Source: Aphrophora alni (taxonomy: Eukaryota; Arthropoda; Insecta; Hemiptera; Aphrophoridae). From it: a DNA stretch of 64,000 nt. Every line of letters begins with the position of its first letter. Position 1 is the stretch's first letter. The DNA is taken from positions 6,122,224-6,186,223 of the forward strand of contig OY740776.1 of NCBI GenBank assembly GCA_963513935.1, in the 5' to 3' direction. Below are positions 1 to 11,523 of this stretch, one piece after another. The notes under the pieces were generated by a model. It saw nothing but the letters and a program-made list of their open reading frames with translations. It did not search any database and was not told the DNA's origin. A program made the translations under genes and the position numbers.

Positions 1-1186
1 TTGCAGACGAGAGTATGAGGTGTTCACAACAGCTCCTCGCTTAAGTTTTTGCCTGTCTACCGCCAACCACATATATCTTCTTTTGTTTCCTTTATACTTT
101 CTCTTCAGAAGAACAATTTTAATCTTCCATTTATAAAGAAAATAGTAATAAAGGTGTCGGAAGTATTGTTCAAAATTGTTTGAGGTTTATTTTCCAAGAA
201 AATAAATGAAGGGACAGAAAGTTAGGAGGAAAAAACGTTACTATAGAAAAAATAGCCCCCCCCCCCAAAAAGTATTAAATAAATATGTGAGAAGTTGTTT
301 AAAATATTTCCTTTTTTTAAGAAAACAATGACACCGAATGCTTTGAAAAGTAGTTTTTTAAGAGAGAAGGTAAAAGAGTTTAAAAAATTGTCAAAATGTT
401 TCAAACGACTTTTAAAGATCATAAAATTCCATAAATTTGAGTTTTTTATTGGTACTCAATTAAAATTGACCGAGTTTTATACCGTTTTAAATGTGGTGCT
501 AATTTCTTGCTCGTGCGATTTGTACCTGTTTTGATTGTTAATAACTGGAGAACCATAATTATGCTTTATCAAAAAATCCAAAAATTTTACTTGCTTTTAT
601 TTGTAGAATATGTTTCTCTTTACGATAACTTACCAAGTTACCATTTAAATAAGAAAATCAACACATTCTAAAAAAATTCATGAAAATAATATTATTTGGC
701 CTAAATATTTATTGAACATTAATTTCTCAACAATTACTTATAAAAATTGTATGACTTTTGTAATACAATTTTTTACTAAGTGTATGATTATTTATCTTAT
801 AAATTCCCTGACACATGTTCGATTTAAACTACTAGAACTCTGTCAGTGATCATTTATAGAAATATTCAAAGTCGTACATTTTATAAACAATTATAAATTA
901 AATAGTAACTGCGTGTTATTTCAATGTAATTTATCTTACAGTATGTCTATATTAATTCTGTTAATTGAAATATAGGTACGGCAATTTCATTTGCAAGAGA
1001 CATCTTCAGGCTTTGCCTATGTTCACAAACATAAAACTATTTATAAAAAGTACGTAAACACTTGATCATATTACATATTATAAAAACAGTTCTTAAGTGG
1101 TCCTCTTTAGTTACAGTGTTTAAATAAATTAGTATTGGATCTGTGTACTCCATCAGTTATAATTGATTATAAGCTAGATTCACATA
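1..1186. other. No gene seen; AT-rich non-coding DNA
   Basis: Only short, low-complexity open frames. A C-run lies near 257-266. I see no splice-bounded exon and no recognisable repeat. Confidence 0.6.
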
Positions 1187-1194
1187 GGGGTTGG

Positions 1195-1547
1195 TAGGGC
1201 CAGATTTCCCAATAGGCCCTGAAGGCCCGGGTTTATGGGTGCAAGCTCCCAGGGGGCGCAAGGCCGAGAGAATTTTTTTTTTTTAATATTTAGAAATAAA
1301 AATAAATAGCCATAACTTAACATATTTTTTGAATTGATTACAAAAAAATCATTCTGATTTTGAAGTTCATTGGAACAAATAATCGTTGGTAAAGTTAAAC
1401 TATTTTTCAACATTACGCATCAACTTCGTTACAACATAGGCTTGATATAATTTTTTAATAAAGGTTTTTGGGGAAGTAACTTTAACCAGACTAGGGGGCG
1501 GAAAAATTATTGGGCCTAGGGGCGCCAAAATGCTAAATCCGGCCCTG
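1195..1547. mobile_element. hAT-type MITE, 353 bp
   Basis: The ends are inverted repeats: TAGGGCCAGATT at the left, and CAGGGCCGGATTTAG read inward from the right. Both are followed by GGCCC/GGCGC-rich subterminal sequence. The flanks 1187-1194 (GGGGTTGG) and 1548-1555 (GGGATTGG) match at 7 of 8 bases, which fits the 8-bp duplication of hAT elements. There is no transposase inside, so it is non-autonomous. hAT assignment rests on TIR style and TSD length. Confidence 0.7.
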
Positions 1548-1879
1548 GGGATTGGCGATCTCATCGACCGGTGGGAAATCCACCGCTTTTAGCTTAATGT
1601 TCTCTTAGCTTAAAGCAACTGATAAGGTTTCAGCCAAGATAGCGTAGATAAAGAGCTGGATGAAAAGAACAGGGAGAGGTTCCACCTATCTCAGAAGGAG
1701 AAGAATAACTTCTGAAACTCCAATAAAATGGTGATCAATGGGACCCTAACAAGAGGCAAAGACAGGAATAAAGAGGAGAAAGTCAGAGTCAGGAATCACT
1801 TTAGTCATTGATGGGGGTTCCGAGACTGGGAGGGGTGTGGTTAAGCACTTTAGAGGAGATTTTGGCACTCCGCCTTCGC

Positions 1880-2010
1880 TGGGGGCCCAGAATTGACGAA
1901 TAGTTTTGGTTGGTTTTCATTTTCTCATTTGAGTGAGAAATTTTGTGCTGAGAAAGTTTGTGCTGTTTTTGCACCATTTATTAACAATTATTATTATTTG
2001 AGTTTTGGAG
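1880..2010 (+). repeat. Right-end fragment of dispersed AT-rich repeat
   Basis: The phrase gaatagttttggttgg, then a run ending aaagtttgtgc, recurs in the same order at 50815-50900. Looser matches are at 35330-35390, 15700-15750 and 29860-29930. It is a fragment of an unclassified interspersed family. Confidence 0.5.
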
Positions 2011-3169
2011 CAATAAGTATTCGACAGCTAAAGATTTTTATTTTATGTTCTTTTCTTCATTTTTGATAAGATAATACTAAAAGGTTTTTTGATTTTAAAC
2101 AACAAAGGGGGGAAAAAATAGACGGATACCTTATTTTCTATTTATTGGAGTTTTCTATTTGAGAAGAGTTGAAAATTTAACAATTGAAAATATAATTTGT
2201 CTAACTAGCCAGAAGTATTTACCAATAATCAACTATTAGAAGAACCCCTACTTCCAGTTTAAGTTAACAACCCTTACAACTGCAATTAAGGATCACTTGC
2301 TATAAACCAAGACGCCCTCTTTTATGTCTAACCAAAATGGAATCAATTGTGGTCAGACAGGACTAAGGACTCCGAATGTAATGACTCCCTTGTGCCCTGT
2401 AAATAGATTACTGTCCAACAATACCTTCTGGTTTTTCCACTTTCTTCCTTATTTATCACTTTCCCCTCTTTACTCAGATTTATTACAGAATTTATAAGAT
2501 AGAAGCATTATTGTTATAGTTTAATTGGACATTTAATATAATTTTTGTATATACACGACGTTTCTAGAGTATAAATCCACTATTGTTATCAATTGATATA
2601 CTACAATTAAAGCGTAGAAAACAATGCAGAAAATTTCACACTCGGCCAACCTCAAATTCAAAAACGAACCAAAACTAATCGTCAGTTCGGTGGTTGTCAG
2701 TCAAAAAGTTAAAATGAACTGTACTATGAAAAATATTTATATACCTAAACTTGGTTCACTTATCACAATAATGCGTGTTCAGCTTAAATCAAGATTTAAA
2801 TAATGGGATCAAAGTTTTTGTTTTATCGCCAATTTTTCCTGTACCGTAATATTTTTTTACTTGCAACTTTCCACATGTGTTTGGGTCGTTAATGCTCATA
2901 ATTTACTAAAATTTGAATGAAACTGATGAAACAAATTTTGAAAAATTATGACTGATGTTTTTTTGTTTTTACCAATAATTCGCAAACTAATGGTTTTTGA
3001 AAGATAGTGACATGTGATGCATGACATGAGAGAGAGATAGATGGATACATTGTGTTTTTGGTCCTTCGAGACTACACTTGAGCAAAATTTTATCGAAATG
3101 GTTAAAGCGATTATACGAAAATCATATTTTTTGTTTTTTTCTTACAGTAGCTATCCCCAAATTCTTGAG

Positions 3170-3265
3170 ATTAAAATAATGGAAAAAATATCCCCACATA
3201 ACAAATTTAATTAAAATCGGTTAACAGATTTGGATGTTGAGAACATAGGAAAGATTACAGACAGA
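3170..3265 (+). repeat. Possible retrotransposon 3' tail fragment
   Basis: Contains aatttaattaaaatcggtta and then attacagacagatgaac. This phrase order (aaat-tc-attaaaatcggtt...gt-acagacagac) is common at 3' ends of insect LINE/SINE families. No coding sequence is attached. Family assignment is uncertain. Confidence 0.3.
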
Positions 3266-4566
3266 TGAACATAATTTTAAAAACCGTTTTTGGGGTTCAG
3301 AGAACAATTAAAACGGATATATCTATATAAAAACTCGACCACAATTTTTGACCCATAAATTTCTCTATACTACGTCCTATATATGGTAAACTTAAAAGAA
3401 AAAAAAATTCCACTAAATAATCTATCTGTAGAACAAAGAACCAATCACAATCAATCAAACAAGAACACATGTCCACACTTTCACATATACAGTATTTCTT
3501 TAAAGTATACATCGTTCTATTTAAGTCTTTTATAAGGAATTACAAATTTTCTTTATAATTCTAACGAGTTGGGCCTCGTTCAGTATGAGAAACTTTTCTG
3601 TCAAAGTATACAAACAAAACCAGGAAACTTAAAACTCAATTAGAATTTATAGATAATGTGACTGAGATTAGAAACACCATTATATCGAACATTTTGGTGG
3701 AATCACCAAAATTTTTCCTACTATTTTCCACTATTTTTCTTCTTTAAAGACTTTATGAATATCAACCACAAAACTAACCTTTATGAGACATCCATGTGTT
3801 CAAGAGTTCCTCAACTGAATTAGAATTGAAAATGGCAGCCTTAGAGAAAGAATACATAGATGGTTTCCAGATACATAATGGTAATATGTCTACAATGATG
3901 GTTCTTATAGGAAAGAAATACCCAATGCGGGTATTTAGTATAGTGTTCAGTTTTTATAAACCCATTGGATAATTTCAATCTAACTTTGAAAGCAAAATTT
4001 AGGAAATTTATCTTCTAATGAGTTAGCTGTCAGTATGGTTGATAGTTTTGACAGAGTGGTTTTTTTGTGATTCCAATTCCAAAATAGATGCTGTGTTTCA
4101 AGTAATGACAAAGCAATAGAATTTAAGAAATTCAAAAGTACATTTTTACTGTTCAAAATATGAAGAAAATCATTGGTTTTCAGTGGATATTATCTCACTG
4201 TAACATAATTATCAATGAAAAAGCAGATCGGCTACCCAAAACAGCCACCCAACAAACATTAAAACAATCTAGTAACTTACTAACTATACTATATGGCATA
4301 TGATAAACCAGACATTCAGGCAAACATTTTGGAATCACAAAAAAACGTAATGATTAAACTAAATCATGATCACAGTTATTAACTACAGAACTCCAAATCC
4401 TTGATACTTGAGAAGAACAGCAGTGGCAGAATTCAGAATGGTTACTGGCCATGACTACCTGGAAACACATTTGTGTAAATTAAAATTACTGCCATCTCAA
4501 GAATACATATTGTGCTTGAAGCCCGTAACAGCCATAGGTGTATTTACACAAGGGATATAGCTCAGG

Positions 4567-4935
4567 GTGGCAACTTTAGGGAGCGGCAAAAAACAAAAAT
4601 CCTGTAAAGAGCTGAAAAGATGCGTTTGCCATTGCCGGTTTCGTAACCTTGTGGTGCCTAGCAGCATAGGTGTACTTACACAAGGGCTTAAAGAATTGTA
4701 TCCATATGTCGAAATTATTTTGAGGATCTTCTTGATGATGCCGGTCTTGAATTGTTTAGCTGAGAGGTCATTTTCAGTCATGAAAAGGTTGAAAAACTAT
4801 CTATAGTCCACAGAAAGCAACGATCGACTCAACTAGCTGACAATTTTAACAATTGAGAGTGACTTAACAAAGAGCCTAGATTTTGACGACTTTCGCTCAA
4901 GTACAAGGAAGAAGAAAACTATTATTATTGTAAAC
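4567..4935 (+). pseudogene. hAT-type transposase C-terminal remnant
   Basis: The + strand reads LYPYVEIILRIFLMMPV followed by CLAERSFSVMKRLKNYL. This is the hAT dimerisation region, where a short hydrophobic stretch precedes an (S/A)ERSFS motif and K-YLRS. The frame then meets TAG at 4804-4806. It continues in frame as SNDRL, a second stop, and LTILTIESDLTKSLDFDDF, which matches the usual 'RL..LaiLsIe' tail. Two nonsense codons and absence of the catalytic half make it a pseudogene. The closest style is the zinc-finger-MYM/DUF4371 type of hAT. The 4500-4690 segment carries a short internal duplication (ataggtgta-ttacacaaggg, near 4535 and 4669). Confidence 0.65.
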
Positions 4936-4976
4936 ACCTGACTATACATAACTTATTCATATTGTAACACCTTCAT

Positions 4977-5602
4977 TTTTTTTTTTTTTTTTTTTTTTTT
5001 AACAATTGAAACTGAACTTAGTCCATCTATCAATATTTCTATAAATTGAAAGCGTTTGTTGGCTGCACATCCTACGACACACTCCAATACACAAAATCAC
5101 TTGTTCTTGTGTTATTCACATATTAGTCTTGTCTTAGGGCAAATCAAACAGTTTTATCCTGTCCAACCGCCAAACTTGAACTGAATTGTCGAGAACTTGT
5201 AGCATCTCGATGTTATGGTGCTTATGCAATCTTTCTTCATGCTTCCTAGCAAATCGCTGAACCTCTTCATAAACTGTAGCAACTTGTAAATCCTTATGGA
5301 GATCATCATTGCGTATGTACCATGGGGGCATTACAATGCCCCTCAGTACTTTATTTTGATATGTTTGAATAATTTTGATGTTGCTTCTTTTTGCGCAGCC
5401 CCAAAGCTGCACACCATATGTCCAGATAGGTTTTAGGACTTGTTTATAAAGTAATAGTTTATTGTGCACTGACAGCTCTGAATGCCGCACAAGAAGCCAA
5501 TGCATTTTCATTAGTTTGAGATTTAGTTCATTACGTTTCTTTTTAACATCTACCTTCCATCGCAATCTTGCGTCTAGTGTCATGCCCAAGTATTTTGCAA
5601 AA
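4977..5602 (-). mobile_element. 5'-truncated Jockey-type LINE with poly(A) and TSD
   Basis: Read on the minus strand, this is the end of a Jockey-type ORF, a short 3' UTR and a poly(A) tail (T-run 4976-5000 on +). An 11-bp perfect direct repeat AACACCTTCAT flanks it at 4966-4976 and 5603-5613. That is a target-site duplication and marks the 5' truncation at about 5602. The perfect TSD and intact remaining frame suggest a fairly recent insertion. It may lie inside older hAT debris, since there is transposase upstream and a hAT-like end at 5994. Confidence 0.85.
5134..5602 (-). pseudogene. Jockey-type reverse transcriptase, C-terminal fragment
   Basis: About 156 residues in one open frame from the truncation point to the stop. 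The motifs are KYLGMTLDARLRWK (RT end and thumb border), HNKLLLYKQVLKPIWTYGVQLWG (the Jockey-clade 'YK-LKPIWTYGIQLWG' signature) and NKVLRGIVMPPWYIRND (the usual '-R-I--APWYV-N' tail). The endonuclease and the catalytic RT palm, including the YxDD box, are missing because the copy is 5'-truncated. An ATG opens the frame at 5613, but the first codons (M-K-V) come from the target-site duplication, so that start is accidental. Confidence 0.85.
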
Positions 5603-5937
5603 AACACCTTCATATGACAATTATTTTATTTGTAACAGAATGAGTTATCATTTGGTTATACCTGTATTTACTTTCTAATACATATCTTCTGTAACTGTGA
5701 ATACAATATTTAAATTAACTTTTTGTTTAATTTTCTGTTAATCAACTTTTTACAACATACTTTTAGAATGTGTACTTAAGGAAAGGAATGCATCATTATG
5801 GACCTATATATGTATTTATTTATATTTTTTCATATTCTAAACGATAGACGAGTTGTAAATTACAATAACTTAGCTCAAAACTAATCATAAACATCAGTAT
5901 AGTTTACTAGTGATATATTCAGATAGGAGGGTCAGGA

Positions 5938-5994
5938 GGAAGGGCGGCAAATCTGGCATAGCCCATAGGCGGCAAAAGTGTAAATCTGCCACTG
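5938..5994 (-). repeat. hAT-like terminal inverted repeat, one end only
   Basis: Read on the minus strand it begins CAGTGGCAGATTTACAC and runs into a GCCGCC-rich subterminal region, as hAT ends do. A loosely similar CAGTGGCAGAATTC lies near 4424. The 8-bp flanks do not match, so I cannot define the other end. Confidence 0.4.
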
Positions 5995-6299
5995 ATCACA
6001 ATCAGCTAACTTTTATAGATGATTAAACAAAACAGAGATTTCAAACAAAGTAGAATAAACACTACTGTTTTAGCATTAAACATTGTTCTTACAGATCCAA
6101 AGAGGTTAAATCTACTGAGCCTTCAGTATTCCCTCCTTCCCAATGTTTTATATTTTGAGTTTCTGTTTAAATTTATGAGTACGAAAGTAAAAGTACCCTT
6201 TTCTTCCTTTTTGAACACAATAGAAATATAACCTTAGTGTCCTTAGTTACTGTCCATTTCCTAAAAAAAAAAAAAATTACATTAATATTTCTGTTTCAG

Positions 6300-6456
6300 A
6301 CCAACTGTTGGAGGAAAATCCGTTCTGCTAAGGGTGCTGCAGTACCCAAAGGTAGAAGAGGGCACTCAGCTCTGGTGCACAGAGGTGCCATGCTATTGTA
6401 TGGAGGCTACAGAGACCTACGAGGATCTTCCAATGAGCTTTGGGCTTTCCATTTTG
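6300..6456 (+). CDS. Kelch-repeat protein, internal exon (first in window)
   Basis: The exon begins after acceptor tttctgtttcag (ending 6299) and ends at donor G|GTATAT (6457). It encodes about 52 residues, one kelch blade: NCWRKIRSAKG, then P-GRRGHSALVHRGAMLLYGGY, then SSNELWAFHF. The blade shows the usual W, R-H, double G and L-W-F landmarks. It reads straight into the exon at 11825, where F-H-F joins E-S-E-S-W. Upstream exons must lie left of the window or be missed, because no start codon is attached. Kelch blades form a beta-propeller that binds partner proteins; the partner is not predictable from this. The intron that follows is 5.4 kb and filled by a tandem Penelope-like element. Confidence 0.85.
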
Positions 6457-6855
6457 GTATATTAATTTTAATAGTAGTTATATATTTATTTTAAATACAT
6501 TCACTTAGCTCGGATAACGTAATTCAAAATAAAAATTAGTTATGATAAGTTTGATACGTTTGACGGTAAGAAACTAATTTTTATTTTATATATTTATTAT
6601 TTTGGATATATCAGTGTACCAAATATAGTATTTTTTATTTATAAAAAAATCAGAGCAAGACATTAATTTCGTCCATTGTTATTTACATTTTTAAGAAAGA
6701 ATATGTCTATTGGTTTGCGCTGTTGTACATGTGATGGTGTATATGACAACCAACAGGAAAAAAATTAAGGATACAGAATAGCTCATCGCACATCCAATAA
6801 CCTTAACCTAACTCTAAGCAGGAGTACACAGACACAAGACCCTTACACACACAGC

Positions 6856-7189
6856 GGCGTATACTGAATGACTTGTAATGACTGCGATAAGATATACATA
6901 GGACAGACAGGAAGAACATTCAAAACACGGTACAAGGAACACCTACCTCACAATAACACCCTCAACATATGCTGAACACCTGATGAACAACAACCACACT
7001 TACAGCAATATCGAAAACAATCTACAAATATTACACGTAGTAAAGAAGAGAAGAACGATGAACATCCTGGAGGAGTATACTATTTATAAACAATGGAAGA
7101 AAGACTCGGACTCCCTTCTGAATGACAAACAACATTTCGCTTCCAACTGTATCTACGATACTATATACACAATAGATAATCAAAGGTAA
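6856..7189 (+). pseudogene. PLE GIY-YIG endonuclease, partial upstream copy
   Basis: Reads G-V-Y-stop-M-T-C-N-D-C-D-K-I-Y-I-G-Q-T-G-R-T, the GIY-YIG pattern (GVY...KIYIGQTGR). An in-frame TGA at 6865-6867 replaces the CGA (Arg) of the other copy. The frame shifts near 6960 and resumes as an open frame from 6983 to 7189, ending NQR-stop. The shift position is the same as in the downstream copy, so the lesion predates the duplication. Confidence 0.8.
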
Positions 7190-7411
7190 CCACAACCACA
7201 CAAGACCAAGGATATAGGAGATAACGTCAGAAGAACTCCTAATCAGTCATTCAAGAGCATTAGAAGTTGTAGGATGTGGCCACATCAGGGAAAAATAACT
7301 TTTTATTTTTACAATAGAACAAGAACCAACCTGATTTACTATTTAGTGTGTGTGTGTTTTTATATACAAACAAGTTTTATGTTGTGAACGTGTTTTTAGT
7401 TTGTTTACGTG

Positions 7412-7467
7412 TACTAAGCCTGAGGATGCCTTATGTTGAGGCGAAACAGCTGTAGCTACTAATAGTA
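7412..7467 (+). ncRNA. Hammerhead-ribozyme-like motif, PLE copy 1
   Basis: Core CTGAGGA (7420-7426), hairpin GCCT/AGGC as stem II, GAAA (7443-7446), and a minimal stem III ACA-GC-TGT ending at the putative cleavage site after TGTA (7454). Stem I is AGC/GCT plus outer TACT/AGTA (7412-7415 with 7464-7467), separated by an internal loop. One unpaired T sits between the core and stem II, a departure from the canonical form. Hammerheads at PLE ends are established; activity here is inference. Confidence 0.65.
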
Positions 7468-7533
7468 AATATGAACTACTTTTGACTTAAGGTATGTTAA
7501 CTAATTAATTATATCAGTAGTTCGGAAGGCAAT

Positions 7534-9297
7534 ATGGAAATAATGAATAATGTGAGTCACGCAAACCTTGCCTTCAAGTACATGAATAACCAGATACTTC
7601 CACACTACACTTCTCTTAACATTAAGTTTAACAATGATTGTTCCAAAAATAATATTATCCCAAAATACAATAATATAAGAGTAAATATGAACGCTAAAGC
7701 CGATAGGAAGGCAAATTTGTAGCTGAACAAACTAGGTTAAAAGAAGAGATTAAATGTTTACATGCTAGGAAAGATAAGATAAATGAAATACTGTACAAAT
7801 GCCAATTAGAACTGGCTAGCAAACTCTCCGTAATTGAATTTGATTACCTAATATCTGAAATCAACAAAAGAATAGCACATAAAATATCAAAGAAGAAAGC
7901 CGGCCTGAACAAGAAATTAAATAACCTTGTAACCAAACATAATATGTAGATAGCAAACTAATAGAACATGAATTCCATCCCCGTATTAAGAATCTCACTG
8001 AGATTGAAATAGATCTACTTAATAAAGGTCTGAAACACAACTTAACTACAAAACAAGATGACCTTCGGTCAGCTCTTATCTCTGCAGAAAAAGCTATTCA
8101 CTGTTTACTTAAATCTTATCAAAACAGCACCAGATGTTTAATCAATGACAAGGCCATAAACAACATCAAAGATAACAATATGTGTAATTATCTCAAACCC
8201 AATACGAAAAATAATGATATTAGAATTACAAAATCCATTAAAGCAAAACTAACAGATAACAATGCAGTCATCACCAAAGCTGATAAAGGCAATTCTTTGG
8301 TCATTTTGGACAGAATCACTCTAAACTCTAAAACCCATGAATTCTTTAGTGCAAATAATATCTGTAAAATTAAGAAGGATCCCACAAACGACTCTCAAAT
8401 CCATTAACAGGAAGATCAACTCATGTAAACACGTTATAAATGAAACTAACAAGAAACAAATAAAAATGATCAAACCAACAGTTACAAAACTTCGCGCCCT
8501 TCCTAAAATACACAAGAATGACACTCCTATCAGACCAATAGTTAATTTTACTAATGCACCTGCATACAAGCTATCTAAATTCTTAGAAAAAACAGATTTA
8601 AAAAGAAGTAACCTTTGAACCTAATCATAGTTTAAAGAACAGCCTAGAATTAATATCAAAAATTGAAAAAGTGCAATTCAAATCCGGATCTATTCTGGCC
8701 TCCTTTGATATAACCAACCTCTACACTAATGTTCCTGTTAATGAAACAATCCAAATACTAGAGGACAACCTAAGAAATAATAAGAAACTCAGCAATGAAG
8801 GTATTAAAGAAATGATAGAGCTGTTGCGCCTCTGCCTGGAACAAAATTATTTTTCCTTTAATGATGAGATTTTCATCCAAAACAAAGGCTTGGTTATGGG
8901 TTCCCCTCTGTCATGCATTCTGGCTGAAATATTCCTGAATAAAATAGAAAATGATTATATAATGAATAATAACAATCAATTCCTTAAACAAATAACTTAC
9001 TACCATAGATATGTAGATGACATTATCCTTATGTTCAACGGCACCAGAAGACAGATCAGCAGGTTCAATTCATACTTAAATAACATCCACCCATCACTCA
9101 AATTCACCTCAGAAATAGAGCAAAACGATAGCTTAAACTATCTTGACCTCACCATAACCAAAACAGATGATAAGCATAATTTCAAAATATATAGAAAACC
9201 AACCCAGACCGATCACACCATACATGCAACCTCAAATCACCCTAAAGAAGCTCAAACAAACTCGCAGCTTATAATAGTTTCATATACAGAGCATTAA
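7534..9297 (+). pseudogene. PLE reverse transcriptase ORF, frameshifted
   Basis: The reading passes through several frames: an open N-terminal piece at 7534-7722, a Lys-rich piece to about 7950, then FHPRIKNLTEIEIDLLNKGL near 7975. Next come VITKADKGNSLVILDR (8268-8315), LRALPKIHKNDTPIRPIVNF (8495-8555), and the palm from 8671. The palm shows ASFDITNLYTNVPVNETI, GLVMGSPLSCILAEIF and YHRYVDDIILMFNG, with the catalytic Y-V-D-D intact. RPIV, F-D-I-T-N-LYTNVP and KADKG are typical of Penelope-type RTs. Breaks near 7700, 7950, 8400 and 8620 mean no functional protein. The GIY-YIG domain follows at 9606. Confidence 0.85.
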
Positions 9298-9605
9298 CAG
9301 TACCTATCGAACCTGCTGATTTCAAAAAAAGAAATAAATATTATAAAACAAATAGCCAAAGCCAACAGATACAATACCTCCACGATTGATAAATGTATCC
9401 ACAAACAGAGAAGGAATATTAGAACTAAAGCAAACAAACAAACTGAAGAGAAAGACAAATTTATAACAATACAGTATAACCACCACTTAGAGCACTAAAT
9501 AAAAAATATTATTAAAAAACAAGGATCATAGCTCATCCCACATCCAATAACCTTAACCAAACTCTAAACAGGAGTACACAGACACAAGACCCTTACACAC
9601 ACAGC

Positions 9606-9930
9606 GGCGTATACCGAATGACTTGTAATGACTGCGATAAGATATATATAGGACAGACAGGAAGAACATTCAAAACACGGTACAAGGAACACCTACATCA
9701 CAATAACACCCTCAACATATGCTGAAAACCTGATGAACAGCAACCAAAGTTACAACAATATCGAAAACAATCTACAAATATTACACGTAGTAAAGAAGGG
9801 AAGAACAATGAACATCCTGGAGGAGTATGCTATTTATAAACAATGGAAGAAAGACTCGGACTCCCTTCTGAATGACAAACTACATTTCGCTTCCAACTGT
9901 ATCTATGATACTATAGATAATCAAAGGTAA
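9606..9930 (+). pseudogene. PLE GIY-YIG endonuclease, downstream copy
   Basis: Reads GVYRMTCNDCDKIYIGQTGR then TFKTRYKEHL, which covers the GIY, YIG and catalytic Arg motifs with a CxxC. The two-cysteine linker before YIG is usual in PLEs. A frameshift near 9710 puts TGC TGA in frame; the 3' part is open at 9733-9930 (...NILEEYAIYKQWKK...). Apart from the shift this copy lacks the nonsense codon seen at 6865. Confidence 0.8.
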
Positions 9931-10147
9931 CCACACAAGACCAAGGTTATAGGAGATAACGTCAGAATAACTCATAATCAGTCATTCAGGAGCATTAGAA
10001 GTTGTAGGATGTGGTCACATCGGGGAAAAATAACTTTTTTATTTTTACAATAGAACAAGAACCAACCCGGTTTACTATTTTGTGTGTGTGTGTGTTTTTA
10101 TATACAAACAAGTTTTGTGTTGTGAATGTGTTTTTAGTTTGTTTACT

Positions 10148-10207
10148 TGTGCTAAGCCTGAGGATGCCTTATGTTGAGACGAAACAGCTGTAGCTAATAA
10201 TAGGAAA
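10148..10207 (+). ncRNA. Hammerhead-ribozyme-like motif, PLE copy 2
   Basis: Same layout as at 7412: core CTGAGGA (10158-10164), GAAA (10181-10184), stem III ACA-GC-TGT, TGTA (10189-10192), then GCT pairing with AGC. Stem II has decayed (AGGC to AGAC) and the outer part of stem I is poorer, so this copy is more likely inactive. Confidence 0.55.
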
Positions 10208-11489
10208 TATGAACTACTTTTGAAATTAAATTACTGTATTATGTTGTGATGGTTTCAATCCATCATGGAATTGTGTGCCTGCCAATATACTCGTAACTAT
10301 ATGGGATTACATATCTTTGGGCATTATGGTTGAATTGTAGTTCCCAATAATTATTATAATTAAGGCCCCCCCCCCTCCTCCATCGACCTTGGCTCGGAAC
10401 ATCAGATAAAACCATGCAGGAACCCAGAGTAATGCATATATTCTTGATGTTTAATATACAGACTAAGCATGTGTATTTTACCGCAAGCTATTTGGGTTGT
10501 ATTTGTTCCGAAAACCCACAAATGGCTTTCTAGACCTTTTTGGGTTAGAGTCGGACGAACCTAGGGTAGTTGGCTCCACACTCAGCCCCTTTAAATTATT
10601 TATAATTCTGATAACGTCATATAATGTACAGCGTAATCCATTGTGCAAGTTTAAACCCCCTCCCTTTTAATTAAGCTGTTAGTTTACTTTATTATAATAT
10701 TACATACTATAAGCTAATTAGTTAATTATTTCTAGATAAGGGTTCGTCAAAAAATGGCTGATCAAGTGAGATTAACACACGAGATTGGTTAGATGGGTAC
10801 AGTAGCTCAAACTATCATATTAACGAAGATCACGTTTCCTAGTTCAATAATAATTAGATTAATTATAATGCAAAGTAGTTAATTAACCAAACATAGTTAA
10901 TCCCAAAGAAGCACCGGTTTATTATTAATATGGTTTAATTAAACATTTAGCTATATAAAAAATAATACTTGACATTTCAAGAGTATAAATCAACTTTCGT
11001 TATCAAGTGTTAAACCTAGATCATAAAAGAGAGAAACACCAACAGAGGTATTTAAACTAGAACCGTGATGTAAACTAAAAATGTACAAATGTCCGAATAA
11101 ATGATATTAATAATATGAACAATCCATCATTATCCAATAACTAACCTGAGTTTATTATGAATCAAAACCGGTTTTATTTTATTTATTTTTTTCATGATAA
11201 GTTCCCTTTACAACTTACAGTCTTATTTTGTGTTTGACATAAAACAAGGGGAATTCTTTAAGTACCTATTTCTTCTTCCTTAGAATTATCGATATAAACT
11301 TAAGCTATAAAATATAAGTTTCCAAATAAAATCAGTTACCAAAGTGTTCGAAGACAAATTATGGCTTTATTTTAAGCTTTGCTCAACAAACTTTAACTTA
11401 AATTTCAATACATAACTTATAGTAGTGTTGTTTTGATTGTTTTATCGCCAAAAATACTATTGTTACTTTCTTTTTCTATCAGCTGTTGT

Positions 11490-11523
<34 letters not shown>

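Larger units (their letters stand above)
1556..4400. other. Non-genic stretch with repeat fragments
   Basis: No exon was recognised. It contains a fragment of the dispersed AT-rich repeat (about 1880-2010), a possible LINE-tail fragment (3170-3265) and a segment near 2480-2620 that resembles 10905-11030. The remainder is unassigned. Confidence 0.5.
6772..10217 (+). mobile_element. Penelope-like element, partial plus long copy in tandem
   Basis: A 3'-terminal partial copy (about 6772-7485) is followed head-to-tail by a longer copy (about 7500-10217). The partial copy and the tail of the long copy (9524-10217) are near-identical direct repeats. Both carry a GIY-YIG endonuclease segment, a shared 3' region and a hammerhead-like motif, and both end at gaactacttttga. 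This head-to-tail arrangement with long terminal direct repeats is characteristic of PLEs. The RT region lies in the long copy only. Several frameshifts show it is inactive. It is inserted in a kelch-gene intron in the sense direction. Confidence 0.85.

Noticed and set aside
4424..5994. CAGTGGCAG near 4424 and its complement at 5994 as the two ends of one hAT element
   Set aside because: Subterminal sequences and 8-bp flanks do not match, so the pair is not supported.
7412..7467. Motif considered as a transcription terminator hairpin
   Set aside because: Conserved GAAA and CTGA strands outside the hairpin and the PLE context fit a hammerhead-like fold better.
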